Source: Colletotrichum lupini
Lineage: Eukaryota; Ascomycota; Sordariomycetes; Glomerellales; Glomerellaceae
NCBI RefSeq assembly: GCF_023278565.1
Contig: NC_064675.1
Coordinates: 62,001 to 126,000 of the forward strand
DNA length: 64,000 nucleotides
Direction of reading: 5' to 3'
Shown: positions 1 through 9,061 of the stretch, in pieces
How positions within the stretch are numbered: position 1 is the stretch's first letter
Layout: each line of letters opens with the position of its first letter
Notes under the pieces: generated by a model
The model's database searches: none
The model's input: only the letters and a program-made list of their open reading frames with translations
Told to the model about the DNA's origin: nothing
Made by a program: the position numbers and the translations under genes

Positions 1-1
1 G

Positions 2-2131
2 TATTTTGCTGCTGCGGGAAAAGACCAAGTTGTGAGAGTATGGGCTGTGATCACGACGCATGAGGAGCGGCGTCGTCACGAAGAAGAGGAAAACGCAAAT
101 GGGGCCAATGGAGAAAGGTTGAGTGCACCTGTCTTCCGAAGCAAGCCGGTTCACGAGTTCAGAGGGCATACCGGCGAAGTACTAGACCTCAGTTGGAGCA
201 AGAACAACTTTCTGTTGTCGTCGTCGATGGATAAGACTGTTCGTCTATGGCACATCAGCCGGAAAGAATGTCTCTGCACGTTCAAACACAAGGACTTCGT
301 CACGTCAATAGCGTTTCATCCTACTGACGACCGGTTCTTCCTTGCGGGATCTCTCGACTCGACACTGCGTCTCTGGAGTATTCCGGACAAAGCTGTAGCT
401 TACTCTACCCAATTGTCTGATCTCATCACGGCTGTGGCGTTTTCGCCTGACGGGAAGACTGCAATAGCCGGAGGGCTCTCTGGCATGTGCATGTTTCACG
501 ACACGGAGGGCCTCAAACAGAACTCTCAGTTGCATGTGCGATCATCGAGAGGCAAGAATGCCAAGGGCAGCAAGATTACTGGTATCAAGACGATGGTCAT
601 TGATGACGAAGTTAAGGTTTTGATCACATCCAACGACTCAAGAGTACGCATATATAATCTGCGTGACAAGAGCCTGGAATCCAAGTTCAAGGGCTACGAA
701 AATACTTGCAGTCAAATTCACGCCGACTTCAGCGACAACGGACAGTGGATAGTGTCTGGCAGCGAAGACAAGAGAACGTATATCTGGTCTGTGCATTCCC
801 CAGAATCAGACAAGGAGAAGCCTTGCGAATACTTCGATGCCCATTCAGATCGAGTTTCAACAGCAATATTCGCTCCGACCAAATCGCGCCAGCTCCTTGG
901 TGGCTCGGGGGATCCTCTTTACGACCTCTGCAACCCTCCCCCAGTCACTCTAATGAGCCTCGAGGAGTCCATTGCCAGCCAAGCAGGTAACTCGGACGAC
1001 GAAAAGCCTCAGGTTAAGCAGCAGAAGATCAAAAGACCGGAAGAATCGCCCGCTTACATCGAGAAGTCGAAACATTTTGATGGGCAAATTCTTGTCACCA
1101 CGGACCAATCTGGGGGCATCAAGGTTTTCCGCCAGGACTGCGCGTACATCAAACGTCGCCATGAGAACTGGGAAACGGGTTCAACATTCTCCCGCCGCAT
1201 GGGAGGAAGCATTGTTGGACGCAGCGGGAGTGTAGCGACGCGCACAAGTGTCGGTAGCCAACCGCGCTCACGCCGGGGCTCGGTATCCCGCCTGGCAGCC
1301 CCTGGCGGTGCTCAGCTGAGCTCCGACATCAATACGTGGCGGCATGGGATTGAAAGTGGGCGCCCGAGCTCCATGATCATTACAGCATCTCAAAGCCCAC
1401 GGTCTCTATCGCCTAACAAAGCGTCACGGACGCCAATTAACAATAGTGCCTCCAACCTTGCATCAGAAGCGCGAAAACAACCATACAGTGGATCATCACC
1501 ACCAGCACGTCCGCAACTCCCAGCTAGTCCCACATCGAGCCGGGCTTCCCGTGACCGGGCTCCGTCCATCCCTCCGACCCCGAGTTTCTCTTTTCTATCC
1601 GCCGATGACGACGAAAGCGACGAGCTTCGACTTGATCCTGCGGGCGCCAGCTATTCTTTCTGGAATCTCAATCGATGGCGTGGGATCTCATCCTTGCGAT
1701 CGTCGGTGTCATTTAGTAACGTCAATACATCGCAATCGCAGGTTGGCCAGGGGCGAAATAGCATGAGCACAGCAGACACAATGCAAACTTCGGCTAGCAA
1801 TGGAACCAAAGCCTCCCGCCGCAAGAGCTTAGGTGCGGGCATATACGACTTGGCCGTGCAAGAAGATCACAAAGGCACAACGAAGAGCATTGAGGATGCT
1901 GCTGATAAAGCTGAGGTAGATGAACATTTACTACAGCCAGACAATTCGCGGATCGGAGATCGTCTTCGGAACTCGGTTGTCAGCCGTCTGAGCTCCGAGT
2001 ATACCAGCGAAGACGGCGAACAAATGACTTGTCAAAAATGTGCGAGCAAGGATTTCAAAGCGAAGAGAGTTGGTGGCAGACAACGCCTGATCTGCGTCAA
2101 GTGTGGTAAGCTTGCCGAAGACGGCAGGTAG
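2..2131 (+). CDS. WD40 repeat protein, WDR44/YMR102C-like, with C-terminal zinc ribbon (5' partial)
   Basis: The reading frame is open from the window edge (codons start at base 2), so the N-terminus is missing; 709 residues are visible. The first half carries WD40 blades: 'FRGHTGEVLDLSWS...DKTVRLW', 'FKHKDFVTSIAFHP...DSTLRLW', 'LITAVAFSPDG' and 'VSGSEDKRTYIW'. This is the pattern of the WDR44 / yeast YMR102C-Dgr2 group, which in animals includes a Rab11-binding protein; function in moulds is not settled. The middle is a long Ser/Pro/Arg-rich low-complexity segment. The last 35 residues form a compact CxxC-x17-CxxC zinc ribbon (starting 'MTCQKCASKDF', ending 'RLICVKCGKL'). Likely cytosolic or membrane-peripheral scaffold. 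No intron is needed in the visible part. The family call is fairly sure; the role is not. Confidence 0.88.
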   Translation, partial: YFAAAGKDQVVRVWAVITTHEERRRHEEEENANGANGERLSAPVFRSKPVHEFRGHTGEVLDLSWSKNNFLLSSSMDKTVRLWHISRKECLCTFKHKDFVTSIAFHPTDDRFFLAGSLDSTLRLWSIPDKAVAYSTQLSDLITAVAFSPDGKTAIAGGLSGMCMFHDTEGLKQNSQLHVRSSRGKNAKGSKITGIKTMVIDDEVKVLITSNDSRVRIYNLRDKSLESKFKGYENTCSQIHADFSDNGQWIVSGSEDKRTYIWSVHSPESDKEKPCEYFDAHSDRVSTAIFAPTKSRQLLGGSGDPLYDLCNPPPVTLMSLEESIASQAGNSDDEKPQVKQQKIKRPEESPAYIEKSKHFDGQILVTTDQSGGIKVFRQDCAYIKRRHENWETGSTFSRRMGGSIVGRSGSVATRTSVGSQPRSRRGSVSRLAAPGGAQLSSDINTWRHGIESGRPSSMIITASQSPRSLSPNKASRTPINNSASNLASEARKQPYSGSSPPARPQLPASPTSSRASRDRAPSIPPTPSFSFLSADDDESDELRLDPAGASYSFWNLNRWRGISSLRSSVSFSNVNTSQSQVGQGRNSMSTADTMQTSASNGTKASRRKSLGAGIYDLAVQEDHKGTTKSIEDAADKAEVDEHLLQPDNSRIGDRLRNSVVSRLSSEYTSEDGEQMTCQKCASKDFKAKRVGGRQRLICVKCGKLAEDGR

Positions 2132-2627
2132 GAACGAACAGGCAGAGACATGAGCGGAGTTTTGTCTGAGGGACAGAAGTTTGTTGGGGCTTGATTTCAA
2201 TTTTACATTTTTTTTTCTTTTCGACAGCGACGGATTCGACCGGTTGGGCACGATATGACGAGGCGCATCTATCATGATCAAGAACGACAGATACCCCACA
2301 CAATAACGGCTGCAAAGAAATGACCAAGGACGACGGCATATATCTCCATTTCTTTTACTAGTTTTTTCATACATACGGACCAAGGAGTCGAGAGATATCG
2401 GTTGGGTAGCATTTTTGGATGACCAAATACAGCAACAAAGCGGCGCAAATGAGGAATCGGGGGCATGAAAAGTTTGAAGAATTAATACAATGAAACAAAT
2501 TTGATATTTTTTCTGCCACGCTACGACCAAAAAGATTCACCCTGTCCTCCAACTCACATGTGCGTAGCGGCGCGACAGCCGCAGCGTGAGACTCTGCTTA
2601 AAATGATGAGAAACGCGACGGCGGCAA

Positions 2628-3149
2628 TCACCCCCTCAAGGACATTTTCCAGTCCGACCTCGGGCCCGTATTGCCGCCTAGGGTGTAGCCGCCAGAGACA
2701 GTGGAACCATCATCAGGCTTGACGTTCCTCTCGGCGGCTGCGGCGGCTTCCTTCTTCTTCCTCTCGGCCTCGGCCTTCTGTGCGGCCGCCTCGGCGGCTT
2801 TCTTCTTGGCCAGCCCACCCAGCTCCTGGACGGTGGTCTGCAGGCTCCTGGGATCGGCGCCGCGGATGACGCTCCGTCCGCCGTTGTACGGCTGGCCGTT
2901 TTCAAAAAACATGAAGGTCGGCATTGCCGTCACGCCATAGCGTCGGGCGATATCTTGGGCGGAGTCGACGTTTACTTTTACAAACACCAGGGAGCCTGGC
3001 TGGCCGTGGGTGTTCGAGAGGGACTCGTATATCGGTTTGATGGCGTGGCATGGGCCGCACCAGTCTGCGTAGAAATCGGCAACGAGGTATGTGTTTGATG
3101 AGAGGAGGTTCGTGAACTCTGTGAGTGTTGTGGCGTGGAGGACGACCAT
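2628..3149 (-). CDS. Thioredoxin with Ala/Lys/Glu-rich C-terminal tail
   Basis: Single-exon gene of 173 residues. Residues 1-108 are a complete thioredoxin fold. It has the redox motif WCGPC at 30-34, preceded by 'VADFYAD', then 'VFVKVNVDSAQDIARRYGV' and the cis-proline loop 'AMPTF' (Pro77). The domain should reduce protein disulfides in the cytosol, with electrons from thioredoxin reductase. The start follows the family (few residues before the first beta strand), and no signal or mitochondrial targeting peptide is seen. After the domain comes a helical tail of about 35 residues made of Ala, Lys and Glu, then a short Gly-rich end ('GGYTLGG') and a basic end. This resembles the N-terminal half of TXNL1-type proteins, but the PITH domain is absent. 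It converges with the WD40 gene upstream (498 bp between stops). Confidence 0.93.
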   Translation of the reverse strand: MVVLHATTLTEFTNLLSSNTYLVADFYADWCGPCHAIKPIYESLSNTHGQPGSLVFVKVNVDSAQDIARRYGVTAMPTFMFFENGQPYNGGRSVIRGADPRSLQTTVQELGGLAKKKAAEAAAQKAEAERKKKEAAAAAERNVKPDDGSTVSGGYTLGGNTGPRSDWKMSLRG

Positions 3150-5234
3150 TTTGGCGGCTTGAAGATGTGAGGTTTTGGTGTTGCGAAATGAGATGGTAGT
3201 TGTACGTCGCTATGTATGGTAGAGTAGTTGAGATGAAGTCGTCGGCAGATCCGTAGCGTTGTCTCTTTGTTCCCACACGTGGAATAAGAGTGGGTGTGAA
3301 TGAGGGCATTCGTCACCGACGGTAGTGATCTCGTCAGCTTCTCTCTCCAGCGGTAAATGTGGGGTCGGCGACCGAGGAAGCTTCCAGGTGCTCCGGAGCA
3401 CAGTCGAGGGAACACTAAATTTTGGTCATTGGTTGCGCCCCGCGCTGTCCTCTTCAACTAAAGCACTCAAGAACTCCACACCTGTCGCTGCAAGCAATGG
3501 AATTTGTCACTATCGTATCCCTTGCGCCTTACGAACACTACTTCACACCTGGCACGTTGCCAATTGGATCGACCCTTGGGCTCTCCTAGGGCGGCCTGCT
3601 GCATGTGCTCCAGATCGCTGTCCCATCTGTCTAGCAATGCAGGCCGCCGAGTCGGTGTCATCTGCATGGTTCCCGAGTCACTGGATCCTCATGACTTGCT
3701 ATTTCTCCAACTGACGTAGTTACCATTGCTGACCACTCCATCAGTGCTCAAAGGGCTTTAGAATATGTGAGTGATTATCTGTGGTTGTAGTTCCTATTAT
3801 GAGAATGCTCAGAACGTTCGTTATTCCGTCTCACACTCTTCATTGCGATCTTACCCATCGTTCTCACTCAACGCCGTCGCACCTTACGGTCTAGCCATGC
3901 TCTGTATGCTACCATTGGCCTCTCTATCATTGGAGCCAACATCAGACTTCATGGGCTCTGCCATAATGACGCTATTTTGCGCGAAATTACTGTCTCGCAG
4001 AGCCTTCCGGGGTAGAGGGCACCAAGTGCTACCGTCTTACATCTCTTTCACCAGCAAGCGTCCACAGTATCCGGTCAAGTTGAGAGTCGCTTTTTAGCAC
4101 ACTGTCTATATGTGAGGGAAACTCACGATCTCGCGAAACGCCGGCCGGCCATCGTCGAGTGACGGCAACACACGGTCCCTAAAGGACTACTAACACCCTC
4201 GGCTCTCAGAATAGAATGTTTGTCTGCCCTCGGCGGCTTTTTTGGACAAAGTGTCTAGGATCATCCAGTCCATTAACCAACAACCCCTCTTTCACCCTTT
4301 GACATTGCGTCAGATGACCCCATCAGGTGTCTTGCAAAGTCGCAATCCCCCCAAACCTCAAAGCGCCCGTCGCCCCCTTTCTCCCAACTTGATCCACGGC
4401 TCTCACCGCCCCTCCAAGTTGGTCTTTCGCACCTTCATGGCCGTGACCGGCGCCTAGTTCAGCGCGAAAGGCTCGGAGGACATGTACCATGTTTCTCTCC
4501 AGGGATGTCGGGGATATCTCATGTGGTGTCGGCCGTCTTGGGTCTAGTCTTGTACTGACCCTGCCGCTCTCTGACCTTATCGAGTTGATCTTGCCCCTAG
4601 AAGACCAGGCTGCCTCCAGAAGGCTCGAAGCGCCTTGAGCTGACAGCCAACCCTCATTCAGGAACAAGTGAGATGTGTATATTCTAGCCTGGTATGGCCC
4701 CCACCCTCCACGGTTCGACGTTGAGTCGAGCCTCAGGGGTATGAGCTCTCTCCTTGTCCTGGTATTTTGGGATCGTCAGGAACCATTCTTGCATAGCACT
4801 GAGCGCTAGCTATGAGCGTCTCGCTGGACGACGAAGTGGCATCGACTGATGTTAGCCTGTGGCTGGTTTCCCTTGGCTCACCTTCGAAGCAACTACAGGG
4901 TGTTGTATCTCAAATCTCGGGAGCAGCATGTCTCATGTCGAGTGGAAGGGTCGCCCAGGTGGCGATGTTCAGAAGAAGGCTGTTGGAAAGGCCGCGGTCT
5001 CGATGAAGTAGGCGCTGATAAGTCGTAACGAGCCCATTCGCAAGCTCAATATGCGATGGACATGTTCAAACTTGCTCAAGACCGGGTGAATCTCATCTAG
5101 TATTCACTTGAGACATAGAATATAAGATACCTTCCCGTGTTTCTCGAGTGAGGGCTCGTAGATAGCAAGCATTTCCTTTTTCTTGAACCAAAATTCAAGC
5201 TCCAACAGAGTCGTCATATACAATCTCTTCCAAA
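3150..5234. other. Intergenic, 2.1 kb, no supported gene
   Basis: Upstream of both the thioredoxin (-) and the amidoligase (+). The open frames here are short (for example 4323-4667 on the minus strand and 3771-4097 on the plus strand), show no domain signature and have no matching splice partners. I see no tRNA, repeat array or transposase. It may hold degraded sequence. Confidence 0.6.
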
Positions 5235-6234
5235 ATGTCTAGTTACCAGGCCCTCAACTTTGGCTTCGAGCTTGAGCTATCTCTCAATAGCAGCAAGAAG
5301 CACAAAAACTGGCTATCCATGGCCCAAGACACCAGCAGTCGCTTGGCCAAGAAAGGAGTCAGCAATCATGTTAAGGAAAAGGTGGATGGGAACTACCGCA
5401 AATGGTCCATTGTCCAGGAGATCACAATCCCTCAGAATCCTGCCAAGAACAACTGTCAGTATATCAAGCCACGCAATAAATGCTGAATCCTGATGCTGAG
5501 TCGGCTCAGGGGCCCTTGAGCTAGTTTCCCCCGTCTTCAGCCTCGAGTCTCAGTGGCTGTCCGATGCAGACAACATCTTTTCTGCTGTCCAGAAGCACTC
5601 GTCCGTTCAGATTCTTCCCCAGTGCAGCACTCACGTACACGTCAGCCAGGCAGATCAGGAGTTCTCGTCATTCCAACTGGCCTCTTTGGGCAAGGCCATC
5701 CTGTCATATGAAGCTTGCTTCGATGCCCTCGTACCGAAGGACAGAGCTGCCGCCTACTGGTGCCAGAGCAACCGCCGGAACCCGGTGCTATCTCGTTACC
5801 AGACCCTTGAAGACTGTCTCGACGCTCTCGACGTCGCGGCTCAACGAGGGACTACCGCCGTCGTTGAAGCGATGTGCCTCTTTCCGGCATCCAGTGCGTA
5901 TGGAAGAGCACATGGGAGAAAGAGAGATTTCGTTCACGGCAAAGTCTACAAGTGGAACTTTGCCCGCTTGCTAGGGCACGACCACAGCCGCACTATTGAA
6001 TTTCGACAGCCTTCGGGCAGTACTTGCATGGAAGATGCCATCGGCTGGGTTCTGTTGACACTAACGTTCGTTGCTGGTGCAACTGGAGGCGGCAACTGCA
6101 TCGGCTCGTTGGAGAGTGGCGGTGATGACCGGTTGGAATTTTGGCAGCTTTTGTGTCATGGAGCTGGGGTTCTTGGACTTGATCCCTTTCTACTTGATGT
6201 CTTGAGCGGGTTCATTGGTCGTGCAGCAGCTTAA
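5235..6234 (+). CDS. Putative amidoligase (PF12224-like, COOH-NH2 ligase superfamily)
   Basis: Two exons, 5235-5454 and 5510-6234, joined over a 55-nt intron (donor GTCAGT, acceptor CTCAG, phase 1), give 314 residues. Splicing creates a Trp codon and restores the motif 'NNWALELVSPVF'. The protein shows the amidoligase hallmarks in order: 'FGFELEL' near residue 9 (FGxExE, metal/ATP site), 'KWSIVQEITI' (W-x-V type strand), 'ELVSPVF', and 'CSTHVHVS' (xxHVHV). Later come 'YKWNFARLL' and 'TIEFRQPSGST', matching the N-x-x-x and EFR-x-x motifs of the family. Such enzymes are predicted to use ATP to join a carboxylate to an amine, as in gamma-glutamylcysteine ligase and glutamine synthetase relatives; substrates of the fungal members are unknown. 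No signal peptide, so probably cytosolic. No peptide precursor, GATase or peptidase is adjacent. Confidence 0.85.
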
Positions 6235-6930
6235 TAGAGTGTACGCCGTCAATCACATAAGAGCTCTCTCTTCCTTATTGCCCCTCAAGTTGGCTTCTTT
6301 CACCTCCCGCTTGGTCGTTTGGTTCTTGGAAGACCATTATTAGCCACTGAGTATCTTATATTTTTCAGCGGCCTGGCTCTCAATCATCTCAAATTCTAAT
6401 TGTGATGATGGGAGTTTCAACCGTTGCCAAATGCACGTAGCATTTGTTCCGGCATTCCGGCAGCCACTTCCGGTCCGGAAGAGTTCCCTCCGGTAATGCT
6501 CTCCTTCAGGGCAGTACACCGTACAACTTGATGTATTCCAGGCGCTATTCTCATCTGGGTTCCGAAAGTCAATTGTATTGCAACCTCATGTTCACTAATT
6601 AATCTATTCGGGACGCCGTTCCCTCGACAAGTTTGGTTGAAAACAGCCTTTACCACCACCACCTACAGAAGACATTGCATGACTCCCGGAGCTCTAAGTA
6701 CAGGAGCCAAAGATGGACCATAAGGAGAGGAGAAGTTAGTTCCGTCATTGGACTTCAGCTGACAGATTTTTGGGACTGAATGCAACGTGAATAAAAGCCT
6801 CTTTGATCCTCCTCGAGTATATAACCATCCACACTTGGCATCCACTTCAGTCGTTCCAGTCGCCAAGCTGTCAAAAAGTCGTGTTGCAGCCACCAAAGAC
6901 TCAGTTCGCGTTCGTTTCAACTCTTTTCAA
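6235..6930. other. Intergenic, 0.7 kb, promoter of the CBM1 gene
   Basis: Contains no supported coding frame. The right-hand end carries a TATA box at 6818-6824 serving the CBM1 gene; the left part would be the 3' UTR of the amidoligase gene. Confidence 0.6.
6818..6824 (+). promoter_or_regulatory. TATA box of the CBM1 secreted protein gene
   Basis: TATATAA, 107 bp before the ATG at 6931, in a position typical for a strongly induced fungal secreted-protein gene. Confidence 0.6.
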
Positions 6931-7832
6931 ATGAGCTTGATACGTGTCTTGGCTACCGGGCTATCAGCAGTCTTGCTCGTTGGTCCCGTTGCAGCGCAGA
7001 CCACAGCACCAGCTTGGGGGCAATGTAAGTCATGATAGCCTCACCTGATCATGCTATAGTCAGTATCTAACACGGTCAAAGGTGGCGGCAGTGGCTGGAC
7101 TGGAGCTACAAGCTGCAGTAGCGGCTATACCTGCTCAGTTCTCAAGTAGGTCTGTCATCACATCAATCCAAACCATCCGCTGACCGTTGAGACAGCCCCT
7201 ATTACTCTCAATGTATTCCAGGATCCAGCACTCCCACAACCTCATCTACCAGACCTGTTTCAACGTCCACTACCCCTATCGCAACAGGCACTAACACCCG
7301 TACGACTTCTCGCGCAACTACCACTCTTATGACCGTGACCACCACGGATGCAGTTGGCAGCGGCTCTGTTCCTACAACTCTCGTCTCTGGATGGTCCTGG
7401 ATTCGCGCCGTGGCCTCGCCCAACTTCCACAGCTACCTCCAGGCCAAGCCCACCGGCACGCCCAGCAAAGCCTACCTCGATTCACCTAGCAGCGCGGGTC
7501 AGTTCAAAGTTGAGGACGGCCAACTTGTGCATCTGACTGGATCATCGCCACTTTACCTCAATGTCGAGAACCCGACAGACAAGACGCAGAGAAAGCTAGA
7601 GACGTGGTTTAGTGCAAGCAAAGGCACATATGGAACTTTTGCCTTCCAGGGCGATACGCTTACTTGGAGCACACCCGACATTAGCCGGCCCAACGTGGCT
7701 GCATGGCTTGTTTGTGAGAACCAGGAGGTGTTCATTAACACGGGGGCATATCTGTATCAGACGCCCGTTGGTTGTTTTGATCAGACTGTGAGTGAAACCC
7801 TCGACTCTTGCAAGGTAGTGCCAGGAAACTGA
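6931..7832 (+). CDS. Secreted protein with N-terminal CBM1 cellulose-binding domain
   Basis: Three exons (6931-7024, 7082-7145, 7196-7832; introns of 57 and 50 nt, phases 1 and 2) encode 264 residues. Residues 1-22 are a signal peptide ending 'GPVAAQ'. The CBM1 follows, spread across all three exons: 'WGQCGGSGWTGATSCSSGYTC', then 'NPYYSQCIPG', with the four cysteines and the Trp/Tyr/Tyr binding face intact. A Ser/Thr/Pro linker of about 45 residues leads to a C-terminal domain of about 145 residues ('WIRAVASPNFHSYLQAKP', 'GQLVHL', 'LYLNVENP', 'CENQEVFINTG'). That domain recurs in fungal CBM1 proteins but has no reaction I can name. Extracellular, binding plant cell-wall cellulose; the C-domain may be a second binding or unknown catalytic module. 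Splicing is strongly supported because it rebuilds the CBM1 exactly. Confidence 0.93.
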
Positions 7833-7964
7833 TCAAAATTAGATTCATTCCTACGGAGGTTCGACCGCAGACCTTTAGTATTACCAAGATATGTCTACTA
7901 AGTAGAAAGCTCGACATTCAAATGCATTGTCCTCCATGTAGTGCTTCAACAAGCCACACCACAA

Positions 7965-8537
7965 CTACTCCACGCTCTCTTCCATCTTTCTCTTGCCCCC
8001 GGGATTGTTCATCACCATGGTAGTCTCCAAGGTGAACTTGTGCGGCCCCACATAGCTTTGTGACTTGCTCCCATCTGCGAGTGTTGTGTCCTTGAAGTAC
8101 GACTCGTCGAGGTGTATTCCGCCCAGCAACGAAGCATGACTAGTAAAAGCCCACCAGACACTGAAATGCATCCCTGTCCCCATCGGCTCCAGACTCCATG
8201 TGATAGAGTTAACGTCAGTGCAGACCACCTTGTCGACCGTTGGTACTTTAGGACCAGTGTCCGTGTTGATGGTACAGTTAGCAAAGTCGGCGCCAGGGGT
8301 GGGCTGGACGGAGAATATGACACTGGTTCGGTTCGCGTTAGCAAAGAGTTTTGTAACGACTTGTCCCTCGCCGTCTCGTAGTCTAGCTTACAAGTTTCTT
8401 GTGCTTGGTGGAAGACTTCCCGCGAAGAACCTGTCCACCTCGAAGACTGCTGCAGTACGTGCGGAGTGTTCAGCCGGAGTAGAAGGGGCACCATGTGCCA
8501 AATGGCAGAGAAGAGCCAGACTTGCAAGATACCGCAT
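7965..8537 (-). CDS. Small secreted protein of unknown function
   Basis: Two exons, 8392-8537 and 7965-8322, with a 69-nt intron (donor GTAAGC, branch GCTAAC, acceptor CCAG, phase 2), give 167 residues. Unspliced, the first exon meets TAA at 8388-8390; the intron removes it, and its signals are textbook, so I treat the gene as intact. Residues 1-17 form a signal peptide ('MRYLASLALLCHLAHGAP', cleavage after 'AHG'). The mature part begins with an 'F-x-V-x-x-F-x-A' pattern common in fungal small secreted proteins and keeps two cysteines ('ANCTI', 'VVCTD') that could pair. Towards the C-terminus there are beta-rich stretches. Convergent with the CBM1 gene (132 bp between stops). Effector-like by size, but that is inference. 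Confidence 0.78.
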
Positions 8538-9061
8538 GTTGAAGAGAACGAAATGATCTAGTGGTGTGAATTCATATACGACTCATCTCTCTCGGGGATG
8601 TTAGTTGAAATAGTGACGCACCGTCTTTATTTATGCCGGAGACACTCGGCCTCGCTCCCTTAACTCTGGTCACACTGAGCAGAATTCGACAATCCCGATA
8701 ACCTCAAAGGATTACCCGAATATTCAACCGCTTTTCAATGGTCGAATGAGGGTCGCCAAAAAGGCCCTCAATCTCGTACCCAGAATCCAATATGATACCT
8801 GAAATAGAACTTCCTTGTGACAAACGGGTCATACCTAGAGAAGCAAACATCGACCATCCTGCGTTATACGAGAGTACCCAGGGCTTTGTGTAACAAAGCA
8901 TACGACTTTTAATTCCTACCAATGGGCTCCTCATCTGTGTGAGCGCCCAAGCCATGCAGAGTTCTTCAGATCCAAGTGTAGCAACAACATGAACACGCAA
9001 AAAGGCATCCATCATGAACAAACAAAGTTGGTATCCCATTAACTTTTGACTAACCATCCGT
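8538..9061. other. Intergenic, 0.5 kb
   Basis: Promoter of the small secreted protein on the right of its ATG, then the probable 3' UTR of the Rrb1 gene. The minus-strand open frame at 8704-9099 overlaps the Rrb1 3' end and shows no domain. Confidence 0.5.
8625..8635 (-). promoter_or_regulatory. TATA-like element of the small secreted protein gene
   Basis: On the minus strand the run cataaataaag lies about 90 bp before the ATG at 8537. A/T-rich and well placed, but not a perfect TATA box. Confidence 0.4.

Noticed and set aside
4323..4667. 114-codon minus-strand frame upstream of the amidoligase
   Set aside because: No recognisable domain and no matching exon partner.
8388..8390. In-frame TAA in the small secreted protein, suggesting a pseudogene
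   Set aside because: A canonical 69-nt intron (GTAAGC, GCTAAC, CCAG) removes it and keeps the frame.
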